From: Cyanomargarita calcarea GSE-NOS-MK-12-04C
GTDB taxonomy: Bacteria; Cyanobacteriota; Cyanobacteriia; Cyanobacteriales; Nostocaceae
DNA length: 64,000 nucleotides
Direction of reading: 5' to 3'
Assembly: GCA_019359595.1 (NCBI GenBank)
Contig: JAHHGZ010000009.1
Location: forward strand, 124,001 to 188,000
The position numbers and the translations under genes are program-made. Shown in pieces: positions 7,443 to 15,660 of the stretch; position 1 is the first letter of the stretch, and each line of letters begins with the position of its first letter. Under the pieces are notes generated by a model. The model was given only the letters and a program-made list of their open reading frames with translations, was not told where the DNA came from and did no database searches.

Positions 7443-9350
7443 ATGCCTGACAAAAACGACGTACCACTAATGTATCGAGCGCAAATAGAAGGACGCAGCC
7501 AGTTACATCGAATTTATAAACCAAGAGATTTGGAGGAGATTGCCAAAGAAGAAGGCTTAAAAACAGCAGAACAATATTCTGTGCGTTGGGTGAATCAGTG
7601 GTTAGAAGTTCAATCAGGGATAGAAAATCCTCGTAATCCCTTATTAAATGAAAACCTACCCGAAGAGAGAAGCCAGTTTCAAGTCAATATATATAAAATA
7701 TCTTGGCGTTTTGTTACTAATGGTGGTAAAGATGACGGGGTTATCCGTCCGTTAATTGCTGCATCTGGTTTACCATTTTATCCCGGTAGCAGTATGAAAG
7801 GAGCTTTTAGAGAAGCTTGTCAACGAGAAGAAAAAGCAGGGAGAATTCCTCAAGGGACTTGCGATCGCTATTGTGGTGCAAAACTAAAGGATGGTGATTC
7901 TCAACCCGGTATCCTCCGTTTTCATGGTGGTTATCCAGTTGATAAATGGCAGGAAAATCTCTTAGATATTGTGCATCCGCAACAAAAATGGCAAGTTCAA
8001 GCAATCGATACGATTAATAGGCCAAAAAATGAAAGTGCTTTTACTTTAATTTCCTTGTACAAACCAAATATCAAGTTTGGCATTTCCTCTGAATTAAAAG
8101 AAATTAACTGGAATGAGATTTGGAATATTTGGGAAAAGGCTTTAGGTTTCGGTATCGGGTGCAGAGTTAGCTGTGGATATGGACTAGCAGATAAGATTAC
8201 AGGAGACGTTCTTTACCAAGTCAAACTGCATGGAATAGGTGCATCATCTAAACTTATTAATAAGAAATCAGAATTTAGACCAAATATTTTTAGAGCAGCA
8301 TTACGAGGTCATGCACTGCGAATATTTGGCGGTTTGAATCAAAAACAAGCTGAAGATATTGTCGATGAATTATTTGGGGGTATTCGCTCAGGAAAAGAAG
8401 AGGTGGGCTTATTGGGAATGGCATTTCACCAAGATAGCCTAGGTTTAGATTTTGTTAATCAAAGTGATGTTTATGATGTCAGTGGTAACTTAATTTGGTT
8501 ACTATTAGGGAAGCTAGAAAATTCTGAACATCGTCCTTACTTGCAAAAATTATTAGAAAAGTTAACTCAGTTTGCAATGCTACTCGGTGGATTTGGTAAA
8601 TCTTGGCGACGTGCTGATCATCGAATATTTTACCCAGCATACACTAAGCATATAATTGGTTGTCATTGGGATTGGGCTGACAATAATTGGAATTCAGTTA
8701 TAAGTTTAAATGATGCAAAAACGTTAATTGAAGAAACACTCAAGGCAGCTAAAAAATGGATGCTAAAAAGAGGTTTTGAGGTGAAACAACCTATAACCAC
8801 TAAATCACTCACTACCACTACCCCATCCAGCCAAACTAACCCCAATCAGCCACAACTAAATAGACCAATGCCCAGACCTGCTCCAAAGCAAAATCAAGCA
8901 ACACAGGAAACACAATGGCGGGAAGCATGGCATCAAGAAAATGTACAAGTATGGGGAAGAATTGCTAAAAATACAGGAGATTCCAAGGTAATTCACTGGC
9001 TACATTCTTCCAGACAAGGAGGAAATCAGCAACCTGAAAAGGGCAATTATCATAATCAACAAAAGAAAGCACAAAACCAAAGTTTACCTTCAGCAGTTCA
9101 AAGACCGACAAAACCAACAAATGCATTTTCTAGTAGACCTTCTATTTATCGTACATCCTTGACTGGCAGACTCAAGGATACAAGGAAATCGCCCGATCCA
9201 ACGCAGATTGGTAGACTTTGGCATCGAATGTATCCTTTGAAAAATGACCAATACTTAGAATTAATTACTATTTTTCCCAAGGGATGCACTGAAGCCGAAT
9301 TGCTGATTAAATGGCTTTCTTCTCAGGCAGAATGGAAGCAAGTTTGGTAA
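7443..9350 (+). CDS. Double RAMP protein, Cmr6-like plus Cmr1-like fusion
   Basis: A 635-residue protein, about twice the usual RAMP length, starting 5 nt after cmr5. Residues ~80-260 form a Cas7-type unit with 'GLPFYPGSSMKGAFREAC' (109-126) and 'GILRFHGGYP', as in Cmr6. Residues ~270-450 hold a second unit, 'NIFRAALRGHALRIFGG...DELFGG', then 'LLGMAF', as in Cmr1. Residues ~450-570 are Pro/Gln/Asn-rich and probably disordered. The last ~60 residues ('GRLWHRMYPLKNDQYLELI...LLIKWLSSQAEWKQVW') look folded and of unknown role. With no separate cmr1 or cmr6 nearby, this protein likely supplies both ends of the III-B complex. The Cmr1 label is less certain than Cmr6. Confidence 0.75.
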   Translation: MPDKNDVPLMYRAQIEGRSQLHRIYKPRDLEEIAKEEGLKTAEQYSVRWVNQWLEVQSGIENPRNPLLNENLPEERSQFQVNIYKISWRFVTNGGKDDGVIRPLIAASGLPFYPGSSMKGAFREACQREEKAGRIPQGTCDRYCGAKLKDGDSQPGILRFHGGYPVDKWQENLLDIVHPQQKWQVQAIDTINRPKNESAFTLISLYKPNIKFGISSELKEINWNEIWNIWEKALGFGIGCRVSCGYGLADKITGDVLYQVKLHGIGASSKLINKKSEFRPNIFRAALRGHALRIFGGLNQKQAEDIVDELFGGIRSGKEEVGLLGMAFHQDSLGLDFVNQSDVYDVSGNLIWLLLGKLENSEHRPYLQKLLEKLTQFAMLLGGFGKSWRRADHRIFYPAYTKHIIGCHWDWADNNWNSVISLNDAKTLIEETLKAAKKWMLKRGFEVKQPITTKSLTTTTPSSQTNPNQPQLNRPMPRPAPKQNQATQETQWREAWHQENVQVWGRIAKNTGDSKVIHWLHSSRQGGNQQPEKGNYHNQQKKAQNQSLPSAVQRPTKPTNAFSSRPSIYRTSLTGRLKDTRKSPDPTQIGRLWHRMYPLKNDQYLELITIFPKGCTEAELLIKWLSSQAEWKQVW

Positions 9351-9411
9351 ATAGGGGGAAAAACAGCATTTTAGAGGTAAATGAGGTACAGTGCTTAATT
9401 TTTAAACTCTT

Positions 9412-9822
9412 GTGGGGGAGCCAGTGCGTTGCGGGGGTTCCCCCCGTTGTAGCACCTGGGGACAGCTAATTTGGAATCAGTGTAAAGACGATTTACTTTC
9501 CAATGATTTAATCCCTTTCTCTAGATTAGAATATCAAGATACTTTTAGGGCTGATTACAATAAAGCTAGAGAAAAACACAAACGAGTAAAATTACAAGAG
9601 ACTCTAGCCACAGTTACACGTTTACTGGATGAGTCTAAGGGTGATACTGCCATTCTTAGGCAACATGGAGGAATACAGTATGATAAGTATAGTAATAAGG
9701 GAAATATTGACCATTTTCGGGTAACTAAAAGTATTCGAGTTAGTTGTGTTTGCAAGCAGGGAAAATTGATTTTACACCACTACGACGAACAGCATGACGA
9801 TATAAATAATAATCCCTATTAA
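9412..9822 (+). CDS. Hypothetical protein after cmr genes, weak RelE-like C-terminus
   Basis: Up to 136 codons from a GTG. The first ~25 residues come from a G/C-rich palindromic repeat and are unlikely to be translated; the true start is uncertain. The rest reads as a charged helical region ('DTFRADYNKAREKHKRVKLQETLATVTRLLDE') and then 'DHFRVTKSIRVSCVCKQGKLILHHYDEQHD'. The latter is reminiscent of the closing strands of RelE/ParE folds, but this is weak. It follows the double RAMP gene by 62 bp and may belong to the CRISPR operon. I do not recognise a family. Confidence 0.4.
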   Translation: MGEPVRCGGSPRCSTWGQLIWNQCKDDLLSNDLIPFSRLEYQDTFRADYNKAREKHKRVKLQETLATVTRLLDESKGDTAILRQHGGIQYDKYSNKGNIDHFRVTKSIRVSCVCKQGKLILHHYDEQHDDINNNPY

Positions 9823-10368
9823 TTTTCTGTTTTCTTTTGGGACATTGCGGAAATGATAAATTTAATTTTTGCCTCGAATTAATCTTTTTCCCTTAGCACA
9901 ATTTTGATTGGATTTCAAGAAGTTTGTCCAGAGATTGGAAGTAGTCCAAAATTTTCATCGTTCGTATGAAGTGAGCGAGTTGGAAATTGAGAACTAGTGA
10001 GGCTCCCGTCCGTCAAGTCTTATGTCTGACCAACAGCAGACAATGACAAATTTCCCACAGTGTCACAAGGTAGAAACAAGATTGTTTTCCAGTATTATCT
10101 GTATTTTTGAGGGAACGCTTGAGTTCCTCTTCTATTGTCTGGGTGGGAACTACCAGTGTCTGAACTTGGGCGATGCCCGTATGTCTACCACAAAGTGGTA
10201 TCGCCACCAACAATATTGAACGAACTTGGCGGCGTAAAAGAAATCTTTTACCGGCACGAGGAACAGGTTCAAACGTCAAATCAATATTCTGTCGGCCATC
10301 ACATCTATATATATATGTATAGCCAATATTTTTCTCAAACAAATCTATCAAAATTGATATCTTTTCAT
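9823..10368. other. Intergenic stretch without a recognisable gene
   Basis: About 545 bp with several overlapping short open frames on both strands. None has a recognisable domain or ribosome binding site. A minus-strand frame (10013-10351) reads through much of it but looks unlike a real protein. No repeat shared with the rest of the window was noticed. Confidence 0.5.
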
Positions 10369-11334
10369 CTACTGTTGAATAAACCTGGTCAATAAATCTT
10401 CCCTAGATAGATTTGATAATTGTAGCAGTAAAGAGCTAAATTCGGACGCTGGTAATGCTAATAAAGGTTCAATAATTGCTGTTAGTTGTGCTTCTTCACT
10501 ACCGAAACGAACTCGAAGTAAGTTTTCAATAATCGCGCGACGTTCATTTATTTCTCCTTCTTGCCTACCTTCTTGCCTACCTTCTTGTCTACCTTCTTGT
10601 CTACCTTGCTGTATGGCCTCTGCCAAACGTTGTTCATAAATCGGCGATAACTGCATAACCAAGTCCCTATCTTCTACATCTAAACCCTGATTCAATTCTA
10701 AAGTAGTTTTCAAGTTTGCCAACAAATCTATGGCTTTGCTGCGTAAAGGATTGTTAATATCCAACGCCTGTACTTCCTCAATCGCCCGTTGTTGTACTTT
10801 GCCCTTACCCAATAATCTTAACCAAAGCGTTTCTGGTGTTACTGGTAATTGGTGAATTACGACTATAGCCCCGCGCCAAGATTTATCAAAGAAATAAATA
10901 CCACTTCCCCATTTACTTTCGTCTAATTCGCCTCCAAATCCTTCTAAAAAATCTTTACTAGCTGTGGGTGAGAGAATCCATAACCGAGGTAAAGAATCTT
11001 CATCTATCAAAGTATCATTACGTTTCGCCTCACGTTCAAAGCGCGCGCAAGTATCAAATAACTTAGTTGAACAACTGCGAACTTCCGATTTTGTTGGTGG
11101 ATTACGGTAAGGCTCAATCAATGCTTTTGTTTCAGCAAATCTTCCTAGTAAACCCAAGGAAGATTTATCAATTTGAGGGTCAGCATTGGGCGCGAAGTAA
11201 ACATCAATCTCGCGTTTTTCTCCAGCGACATCTTTACTTGTTTCTACTGACCCTAACGGTGATAATAATTCTTTGAAATAGTCCTTGGCGAAGCTGTCAT
11301 ACGGAAATCTTGTCATTTTTCTGGGGAGATGCAC
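10369..11334 (-). CDS. Rpn/DUF4351-like PD-(D/E)XK nuclease family protein
   Basis: A protein of up to 321 residues; the likely start is Met7 (MTRFPYDSFAKDYFKELLSPLG) at 11316. The opening, 'DYFKELLSPLG', 'EIDVYFAPN' and 'GLLGRFAE', matches the cyanobacterial Rpn-like family of recombination-promoting or transposase-like nucleases. The middle has 'RGAIVVIHQLPVTPETLWLRLLGKGKVQQRAI'. Residues ~235-255 hold four copies of Gly-Arg-Gln-Glu, a unit that varies in number between paralogs. The C-terminus is 'LLRVRFG..E.QL..IIEPLLALP'. A truncated paralog lies at 37087-37715. It follows CRISPR array 1 on the same strand; the link is probably accidental. Confidence 0.7.
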   Translation of the reverse strand: MHLPRKMTRFPYDSFAKDYFKELLSPLGSVETSKDVAGEKREIDVYFAPNADPQIDKSSLGLLGRFAETKALIEPYRNPPTKSEVRSCSTKLFDTCARFEREAKRNDTLIDEDSLPRLWILSPTASKDFLEGFGGELDESKWGSGIYFFDKSWRGAIVVIHQLPVTPETLWLRLLGKGKVQQRAIEEVQALDINNPLRSKAIDLLANLKTTLELNQGLDVEDRDLVMQLSPIYEQRLAEAIQQGRQEGRQEGRQEGRQEGEINERRAIIENLLRVRFGSEEAQLTAIIEPLLALPASEFSSLLLQLSNLSREDLLTRFIQQ

Positions 11335-11515
11335 TACCGACCATACATTATTATATGTGTTAGACCTAAATGCCTAGCCAGGGATAAACATTACCCCGCG
11401 CTGCTGGGATAATACTGCCGCTCGCCGTTCGTATCTTCCAATCGCGCTTGTCAACTTGTTCCGGTTCAACCTTTAGATTTAGATACATCTATCGCTGTTG
11501 GTCTTGCCGCTTATG
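11335..11515. other. Spacer-distal flank of CRISPR array 1
   Basis: Contains a short open frame on the plus strand ending in the first repeat ('ACQLVPVQPLDLDTSIAVGLAAYG'). It looks like a fragment of a coding gene I cannot name. There is no start codon and no recognisable family; it may be a gene end cut by the arrival or shrinkage of the array. Confidence 0.35.
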
Positions 11516-11993
11516 GTTTCCAACTAATCCGATTTAACCCAATCGGTAGGGACAAAATATTCACAACTTACGGGTTGTGGGTATGAAGCGTTTCCAACTA
11601 ATCCGATTTAACCCAATCGGTAGGGTTATAAAACCCATTCAATACTTCAGACAGAATGGAAACGGTTTCCAACTAATCCGATTTAACCCAATCGGTAGGG
11701 ACGTGCAGATGCACTTGGTTCTGCTATCAAGATTTTGTGTTTCCAACTAATCCGATTTAACCCAATCGGTAGGGGAAAGTCACGGATTTGAAATGTTAAA
11801 GACTGCTTTTTTTGTTTCCAACTAATCCGATTTAACCCAATCGGTAGGGTGGGTGGAAATGAAGAACGGGCAGGTATTCCGTATCGTTTCCAACTAATCC
11901 GATTTAACCCAATCGGTAGGGAACACAACGACAAAATGAGTCAGAGGAAGTTTATGAGTTTCCAACTAATCCGATTTAACCCAATCGGTAGGG
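11516..11993 (-). CRISPR. CRISPR array 1: 7 repeats of 36 nt, 6 spacers
   Basis: Repeats start at 11516, 11590, 11665, 11739, 11814, 11886 and 11958. Each is 36 nt, beginning GTTTCCAAC and ending CAATCGGTAGGG as written. Spacers are 36-39 nt. On the minus strand the repeat ends in GTTGGAAAC, the usual 3' form for type I/III repeats. A leader shared with array 2 lies at the right end. The array is therefore read leftward, with the newest spacers at the right. It differs from array 2 at a few bases around the palindromic core (AACCCAATCGG versus AAACCCATCGG). All seven repeats appear identical, so the array is not visibly decayed. Confidence 0.95.
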
Positions 11994-12210
11994 AGTTCGT
12001 CTAGGAGCCTTTACCCAGTAAGGGTTTCAGCCGCCAAATCGACACCACTCTGAAAAACATTATATATGTTGTGCAAAATTGCGCAAGACACACACCTCAA
12101 ACCCTTACGCAGTAAGCAATCGACACCAGTCAACGAAAAATATAGGGTTTTAGCGATTTGTTGAGTGGTGTCGATGACCATGTTACAAAACCTCCTTAAT
12201 TATCCTAAAA
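11994..12210 (-). promoter_or_regulatory. Leader of CRISPR array 1
   Basis: About 215 bp whose layout matches the leader of array 2: 'agttcgtctaggag', 'acccagtaagggtttcag', 'ccaaatcgac', 'aaaacattatata', 'aacgaaaaatatagggttt' and 'catgttacaaaacct'. It carries an inverted repeat, ATCGACACCAGTCAA (12119-12133) and TTGAGTGGTGTCGAT (12161-12175). A further left-arm copy at 12038-12050 pairs perfectly with the right arm. The promoter and integration site are expected here. The arms differ from array 2 but keep pairing. Confidence 0.8.
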
Positions 12211-12211
12211 C

Positions 12212-12305
12212 CTAGATAACGTAATACTTTCGCGGTACTGTAGAGTTAGATAACAGGCGTACTCTTTTTATCACCAGGAATATCATACGTGACAATTACT
12301 AGTAT
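12212..12305 (-). pseudogene. cas2: Remnant of cas2 with internal deletion
   Basis: On the minus strand the DNA encodes 'LVIVTYDIPGDKKSTPVI' then stop, followed by 'STVPRKYYVI' and stop in an adjacent frame. The intact cas2 at 20950-21225 begins 'MLVVVVYDISNDKRRTK' and ends 'AAPPKHYVI'. The two ends of cas2 are thus fused with the middle deleted. It lies at the outer end of the array 1 leader, exactly where cas2 lies for array 2. This shows array 1 once had its own adaptation genes. Confidence 0.75.
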
Positions 12306-12370
12306 TTTAGCAGTAAGAATTAATACTTAATGAAAACAAAAGTTTTTTTACTTAAAGAATACAAAAAAGA

Positions 12371-12533
12371 AATTACACCAATTTTTATTGGTGTAATACC
12401 AATTTGCTGTGAAGCTACATATAATTTTTACCCCTCCAAACCTCCCCTTCCTCCAAACCTCCCCTTTGCAAGGGGAGGTGCCGCAGGCGGTGGGGTTTTT
12501 GTATGCATCTTCATATAAAAATTGGTGTAAGAT
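12371..12533. mobile_element. Miniature element related to family A, with G/C-rich core
   Basis: Contains 'ataccaatttgctgtgaagc' at the left and 'gcatcttcatataaaaattg' at the right, imperfect inverted copies of each other. The core is 'cctcccctttgcaaggggagg'. To its left is a second hairpin, TTACACCAAT-TTTT-ATTGGTGTAA. The core differs from the copies at 1862 and 13796 although the ends agree. No coding content is evident. Confidence 0.65.
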
Positions 12534-12595
12534 GCGACAAAGGATAAACTGCGATCGCTTCCAGGGCCGCTTGCGATATCGCGTTTTTCTAAACA

Positions 12596-13627
12596 TTATC
12601 TCAAATAAAGTCCACGTCTCAAAGCCTCAATTCTTTTATGAATAGGTGGATGTGTATGTTTTAACCAGTGAAAAGTTCCTAATTCTTCTTTCATGGCAAC
12701 CCTAATCCATAAAGTAGCCATTTGTTCTTGATTTTTTCTGGGTGGCTGAAAAGGTAAACGGTCAAGAATTGCCAAGGCTGATGCGATATCATCAACACTA
12801 GTTAATCTTGCAGCAACTGCATCAGCATGATATTCTCGCCAACGACTATGCCAGAAGGTCAATAATGTAACTAGAAATTTTGTGATTGTCGGCAACATCA
12901 TTAAAATAATCCAAACTAATACACCCACAAGAAAAGCTGTTGCATATTGCCAATTACCCATAATACCGTAGATTAAACCTGCAATTAGCATTAATAAAGC
13001 TGCAAATCTTCCGAAGTACCATACAATCAGCAACATTGGCTTAAAAAGTATTAACATCACACCATCCAAAACTGCTGAAAGTAAGGTTTTTGCCATTGTA
13101 TCTAAGTTTGCAATATGCCCTAGTTCATGTGCCATCACAGCAGCAACTTGTCTTTGATTTAATTGGTTGATTAAACCACTAGTGGCAACCACCATCGCAT
13201 GAGAACGTGTGGCACCTACAGCGTAAGCATTAGGATTATCATCAGACCATTCAATTCCTACTAATGGAGTTCTGGGTAACCCTTCTGCTTGAGCTAGCTC
13301 CTTAACTGACGTGCCTAACCATATTTCAGTTTCAGAATACAGGTCTTTTTCATGTAGTAAAAGTGGATTAATTATTCTAATTTTTCTTTGGTTAATACAA
13401 GTAGGTACAGCGGCAAAATATCTGTAAGCAGTTGTAACTACCCAATAAATACTAGGTATGCCAATACAACCCAAAAAAAATAAACCAATAATAAAATTGA
13501 AAGCACCTTGCTGAAACAATTGCAATCCAAAATAGCTCGCATATACTCCATAACTAAAAACGCTTAAACAAAACAACGTCATGATTGCAATTACAGCGAG
13601 GTTGCCTTTGGAATTTCTAAATTTCAT
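12596..13627 (-). CDS. htpX: M48 family membrane metalloprotease (HtpX-like)
   Basis: A 343-residue protein with two N-terminal membrane spans (~12-32, ~40-62), the zinc motif HELGH ('AAVMAHELGHIANLDTM'), two further hydrophobic segments (~185-205, ~215-240), and the third zinc ligand region 'WREYHADAVAA'. HtpX-type proteases degrade damaged membrane proteins in the plasma membrane with the active site facing the cytoplasm (family knowledge). Length and order fit HtpX. It is an isolated gene between the CRISPR locus and the ubiquitin-like operon. Confidence 0.85.
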   Translation of the reverse strand: MKFRNSKGNLAVIAIMTLFCLSVFSYGVYASYFGLQLFQQGAFNFIIGLFFLGCIGIPSIYWVVTTAYRYFAAVPTCINQRKIRIINPLLLHEKDLYSETEIWLGTSVKELAQAEGLPRTPLVGIEWSDDNPNAYAVGATRSHAMVVATSGLINQLNQRQVAAVMAHELGHIANLDTMAKTLLSAVLDGVMLILFKPMLLIVWYFGRFAALLMLIAGLIYGIMGNWQYATAFLVGVLVWIILMMLPTITKFLVTLLTFWHSRWREYHADAVAARLTSVDDIASALAILDRLPFQPPRKNQEQMATLWIRVAMKEELGTFHWLKHTHPPIHKRIEALRRGLYLR

Positions 13628-13795
13628 AACTTTATCCTAGATATTTGAAGAGTTAATTGCTCGGGATTTTCAGTTGAATGCTATCTATACTGCAATTTAT
13701 CACAGCAGTGGAAATAGACTTTTCCAGAAATACTTCCCAGTCCTCTTTTAGAGGACTTTAGCTATTAGACAGGGACTTATAGTCGAATGGCACTA

Positions 13796-13909
13796 ATACC
13801 AATTCTGTATGAAGATGCACATAATCAAGACCCCCCTGTAGTCCCCCCTTGCCAAGGGGGGACGGCGTAGCCGGGGGGTAATATATGCAGCTTCACAAAG
13901 AAACGGTAT
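13796..13909. mobile_element. Miniature inverted-repeat element, family A
   Basis: 114 bp from ATACCAATTCTGTATGAAGA to 'aagaaacggtat'. The ends are imperfect inverted repeats ('atacc..tt.t.t.tgaag.tgca'). The core is a C6/G6-type palindrome ('ccccccttgccaagggggg'). It is almost identical to the copy at 1862-1960. No coding content is evident. Confidence 0.75.
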
Positions 13910-13924
13910 AAGTTAACAGGATAT

Positions 13925-14070
13925 TAAGCCAAGAAATAAATTTCTGGCTGAAAGCTGAAGTAAGCTAAAGCTTACTATCTAAGGCTTTTAACCCGTTTTA
14001 ACGGGTTTAAGCTTTCAGCCCGTTCGCGCAGCGTCCCGAAGGGATAATTTATTTCAGGGCTTAACAATAG
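13925..14070. repeat. Dispersed palindromic repeat ('ttttaacccgttttaacggg')
   Basis: Carries the blocks 'taacccgttttaacgggttt', 'cccgttcgcgcagcgtcccg' and 'gggataatttatttc'. They recur inside the family B elements near 23751-23957 and 36840-36995 and at 39905-40010. It has several internal inverted repeats and no terminal CAATACGG ends here. It is probably a decayed relative of family B. Confidence 0.6.
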
Positions 14071-14103
14071 TCCCTGCCTGACTCGTTGACTATTTATGCA
14101 AAA

Positions 14104-15522
14104 TTAAGATCCTCTCTTTCGCCAGATGATAAAATCAGAATTCTCAAAATCAGAATTCTCAACAACTTCTTCCAAACTCTTCATCCCACAAAAGTAACAA
14201 TCATCAGTCTGCAAATACTCAGTATTAGTCTTACGCCAATCACTACTGGGAAACTCATAAATCCAATCAATCCCGGAATCTACATTCAAAAAACCACTCA
14301 CTATCCCGTGAATCACACCAACACCTGTACTTGCACAAATACTATTTAACCAAAATACCGCCGGGTCATTTACACCTTCTAAATAACCCGCACCCGCAGC
14401 CATTTGATTAATCTCGAATGGTGCAGACTCTAAAGCAGCACGTTGCAAATTAATAATATTACCGCACATTAAACACCAACCACCCCCCAGAGGAGGAACG
14501 GTAATTCTGCAATACATTCGCGGTTTATTATCTGGTTTCACGTCTATATGAGTCCCCAAACACACCAAAGGACGCATATATTGCAACGCTAATTCTTGAG
14601 CAGTTTTTCGAGAAAGATGATTGTCTGTCGCCACCACAATTAAATCACAAGTTGCTATTTCTTGCTTGGCTAATTCACTTTCAACTGTGGTTTCTATTGT
14701 TTTAACACAGGAACCCTCACTGTAAATTTTCTTAATAAGATGCTTGACATAATGGACTTTATGCCATTGTTGCTCTACCATTTCTTGTGTAGCACCGGGC
14801 ATCCGATTGAGGTTAACCGTCTCCAATTTATCGGGGTCAATTAATACCCAATTAGTCACACCCAAACGTCCCAATAATTCAGCAAAAATTGAACCAATAC
14901 CACCACAACCAATTAATGCTACTTTTAGCTGATTAAGAACCTTTTGATTAGCTGAACCAAAAATTTTTTGTCGAGAAAACATCAAATCTGTGTTGTTCAT
15001 CACATCTTGAGAATTAGAGACTTCAAATAATGAATTACAGAAATTAACATACTCAAACTTCTCTCCTTTTCTATCCCAAATCCGAAATTGACCAGATTGT
15101 AAATTCTCGTCAAATACACCCGAAATCAACCGAGGTTTTTTAGGAAAACTGGATGCAATAAACTGTGCATATTCTGACTCATAGCGGTCATCAACATAGG
15201 AAAAATCAGGTATAGCTCGACCAGCATGAGTATGAATGTGAACTATATCTAAACCTGGTTGAAGATGATTTTCTAGCAGATAGGAATGAAAATGCTGTTT
15301 TAATACCAAGCCACTGGCAGATTGATGTTCATAGCAGTCAGAAGCCGGAACAACCCAACTTTTAGGAATATATCGAATTTTGTGTTTTGAAACTTGATGT
15401 CGCTGACAAAATAAAAAACCAATCACTTCTTCATTAAACATCCGAGACTTAAGCATAGATTTCTGAAATTCAGACCACATTTTTGGTGGTATATGTAGAG
15501 AGATTGTAGAGGGTTTGTTCAT
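14104..15522 (-). CDS. JAB deconjugase - E1 (ThiF) fusion of a ubiquitin-like system
   Basis: A 472-residue protein. Residues ~10-150 form a JAB/MPN metalloprotease with Glu32 ('EEVIGFL'), His97 and His99 ('HIHTH'), Ser108 and Asp111 ('FSYVDD'), a complete JAMM-type zinc site. Residues ~190-460 form an E1/ThiF domain with 'VALIGCGGIGSIFAELLGRLG', 'IDPDKLETVNLNR', 'DLIVVATDN', and paired CxxC knuckles (CLMC and CYFC). The E1 half should adenylate a ubiquitin-like C-terminus; the JAB half could trim or remove it. The partners are the UBL and E2 genes upstream. It is the last gene of the operon, separated from E2 by a short tandem-repeat hairpin. A remnant of its 3' end lies at 1798-2013. Confidence 0.88.
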   Translation of the reverse strand: MNKPSTISLHIPPKMWSEFQKSMLKSRMFNEEVIGFLFCQRHQVSKHKIRYIPKSWVVPASDCYEHQSASGLVLKQHFHSYLLENHLQPGLDIVHIHTHAGRAIPDFSYVDDRYESEYAQFIASSFPKKPRLISGVFDENLQSGQFRIWDRKGEKFEYVNFCNSLFEVSNSQDVMNNTDLMFSRQKIFGSANQKVLNQLKVALIGCGGIGSIFAELLGRLGVTNWVLIDPDKLETVNLNRMPGATQEMVEQQWHKVHYVKHLIKKIYSEGSCVKTIETTVESELAKQEIATCDLIVVATDNHLSRKTAQELALQYMRPLVCLGTHIDVKPDNKPRMYCRITVPPLGGGWCLMCGNIINLQRAALESAPFEINQMAAGAGYLEGVNDPAVFWLNSICASTGVGVIHGIVSGFLNVDSGIDWIYEFPSSDWRKTNTEYLQTDDCYFCGMKSLEEVVENSDFENSDFIIWRKRGS

Positions 15523-15660
15523 TGTTATTTGTTATTTGTTGGTTGTTATTTGTTGGTTGTTGGTTGTTATTTGTTGGTTGTTATTAATTTATCACTCCTA
15601 ATTTATAACAACTAACAACTAACAACTAACTACTAACAACTAACAACTATCAACTATCAA
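15523..15660. repeat. Heptameric short tandem repeats forming a long hairpin
   Basis: The left half is repeated TTGTTAT/TTGTTGG units. The right half is repeated ACAACTA/ACAACTAA units, nearly complementary to the left. Together they can form a long imperfect stem between the E2 and JAB-E1 genes. Heptameric repeats of this kind (STRR) are characteristic of heterocyst-forming cyanobacteria (established). No gene is present. Confidence 0.8.

Noticed and set aside
10013-10351. Minus-strand frame of 112 codons after the Rpn gene
   Set aside because: No recognisable fold, unusual composition, and competing frames on the other strand; kept only as an intergenic note.
11683-11934. Open frame with repeated 'PIGLNRISWK' peptides
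   Set aside because: This is the CRISPR repeat translated; it is not a repeat protein.
12330-12645. Several small open frames on both strands
   Set aside because: They coincide with a miniature element and its hairpins.
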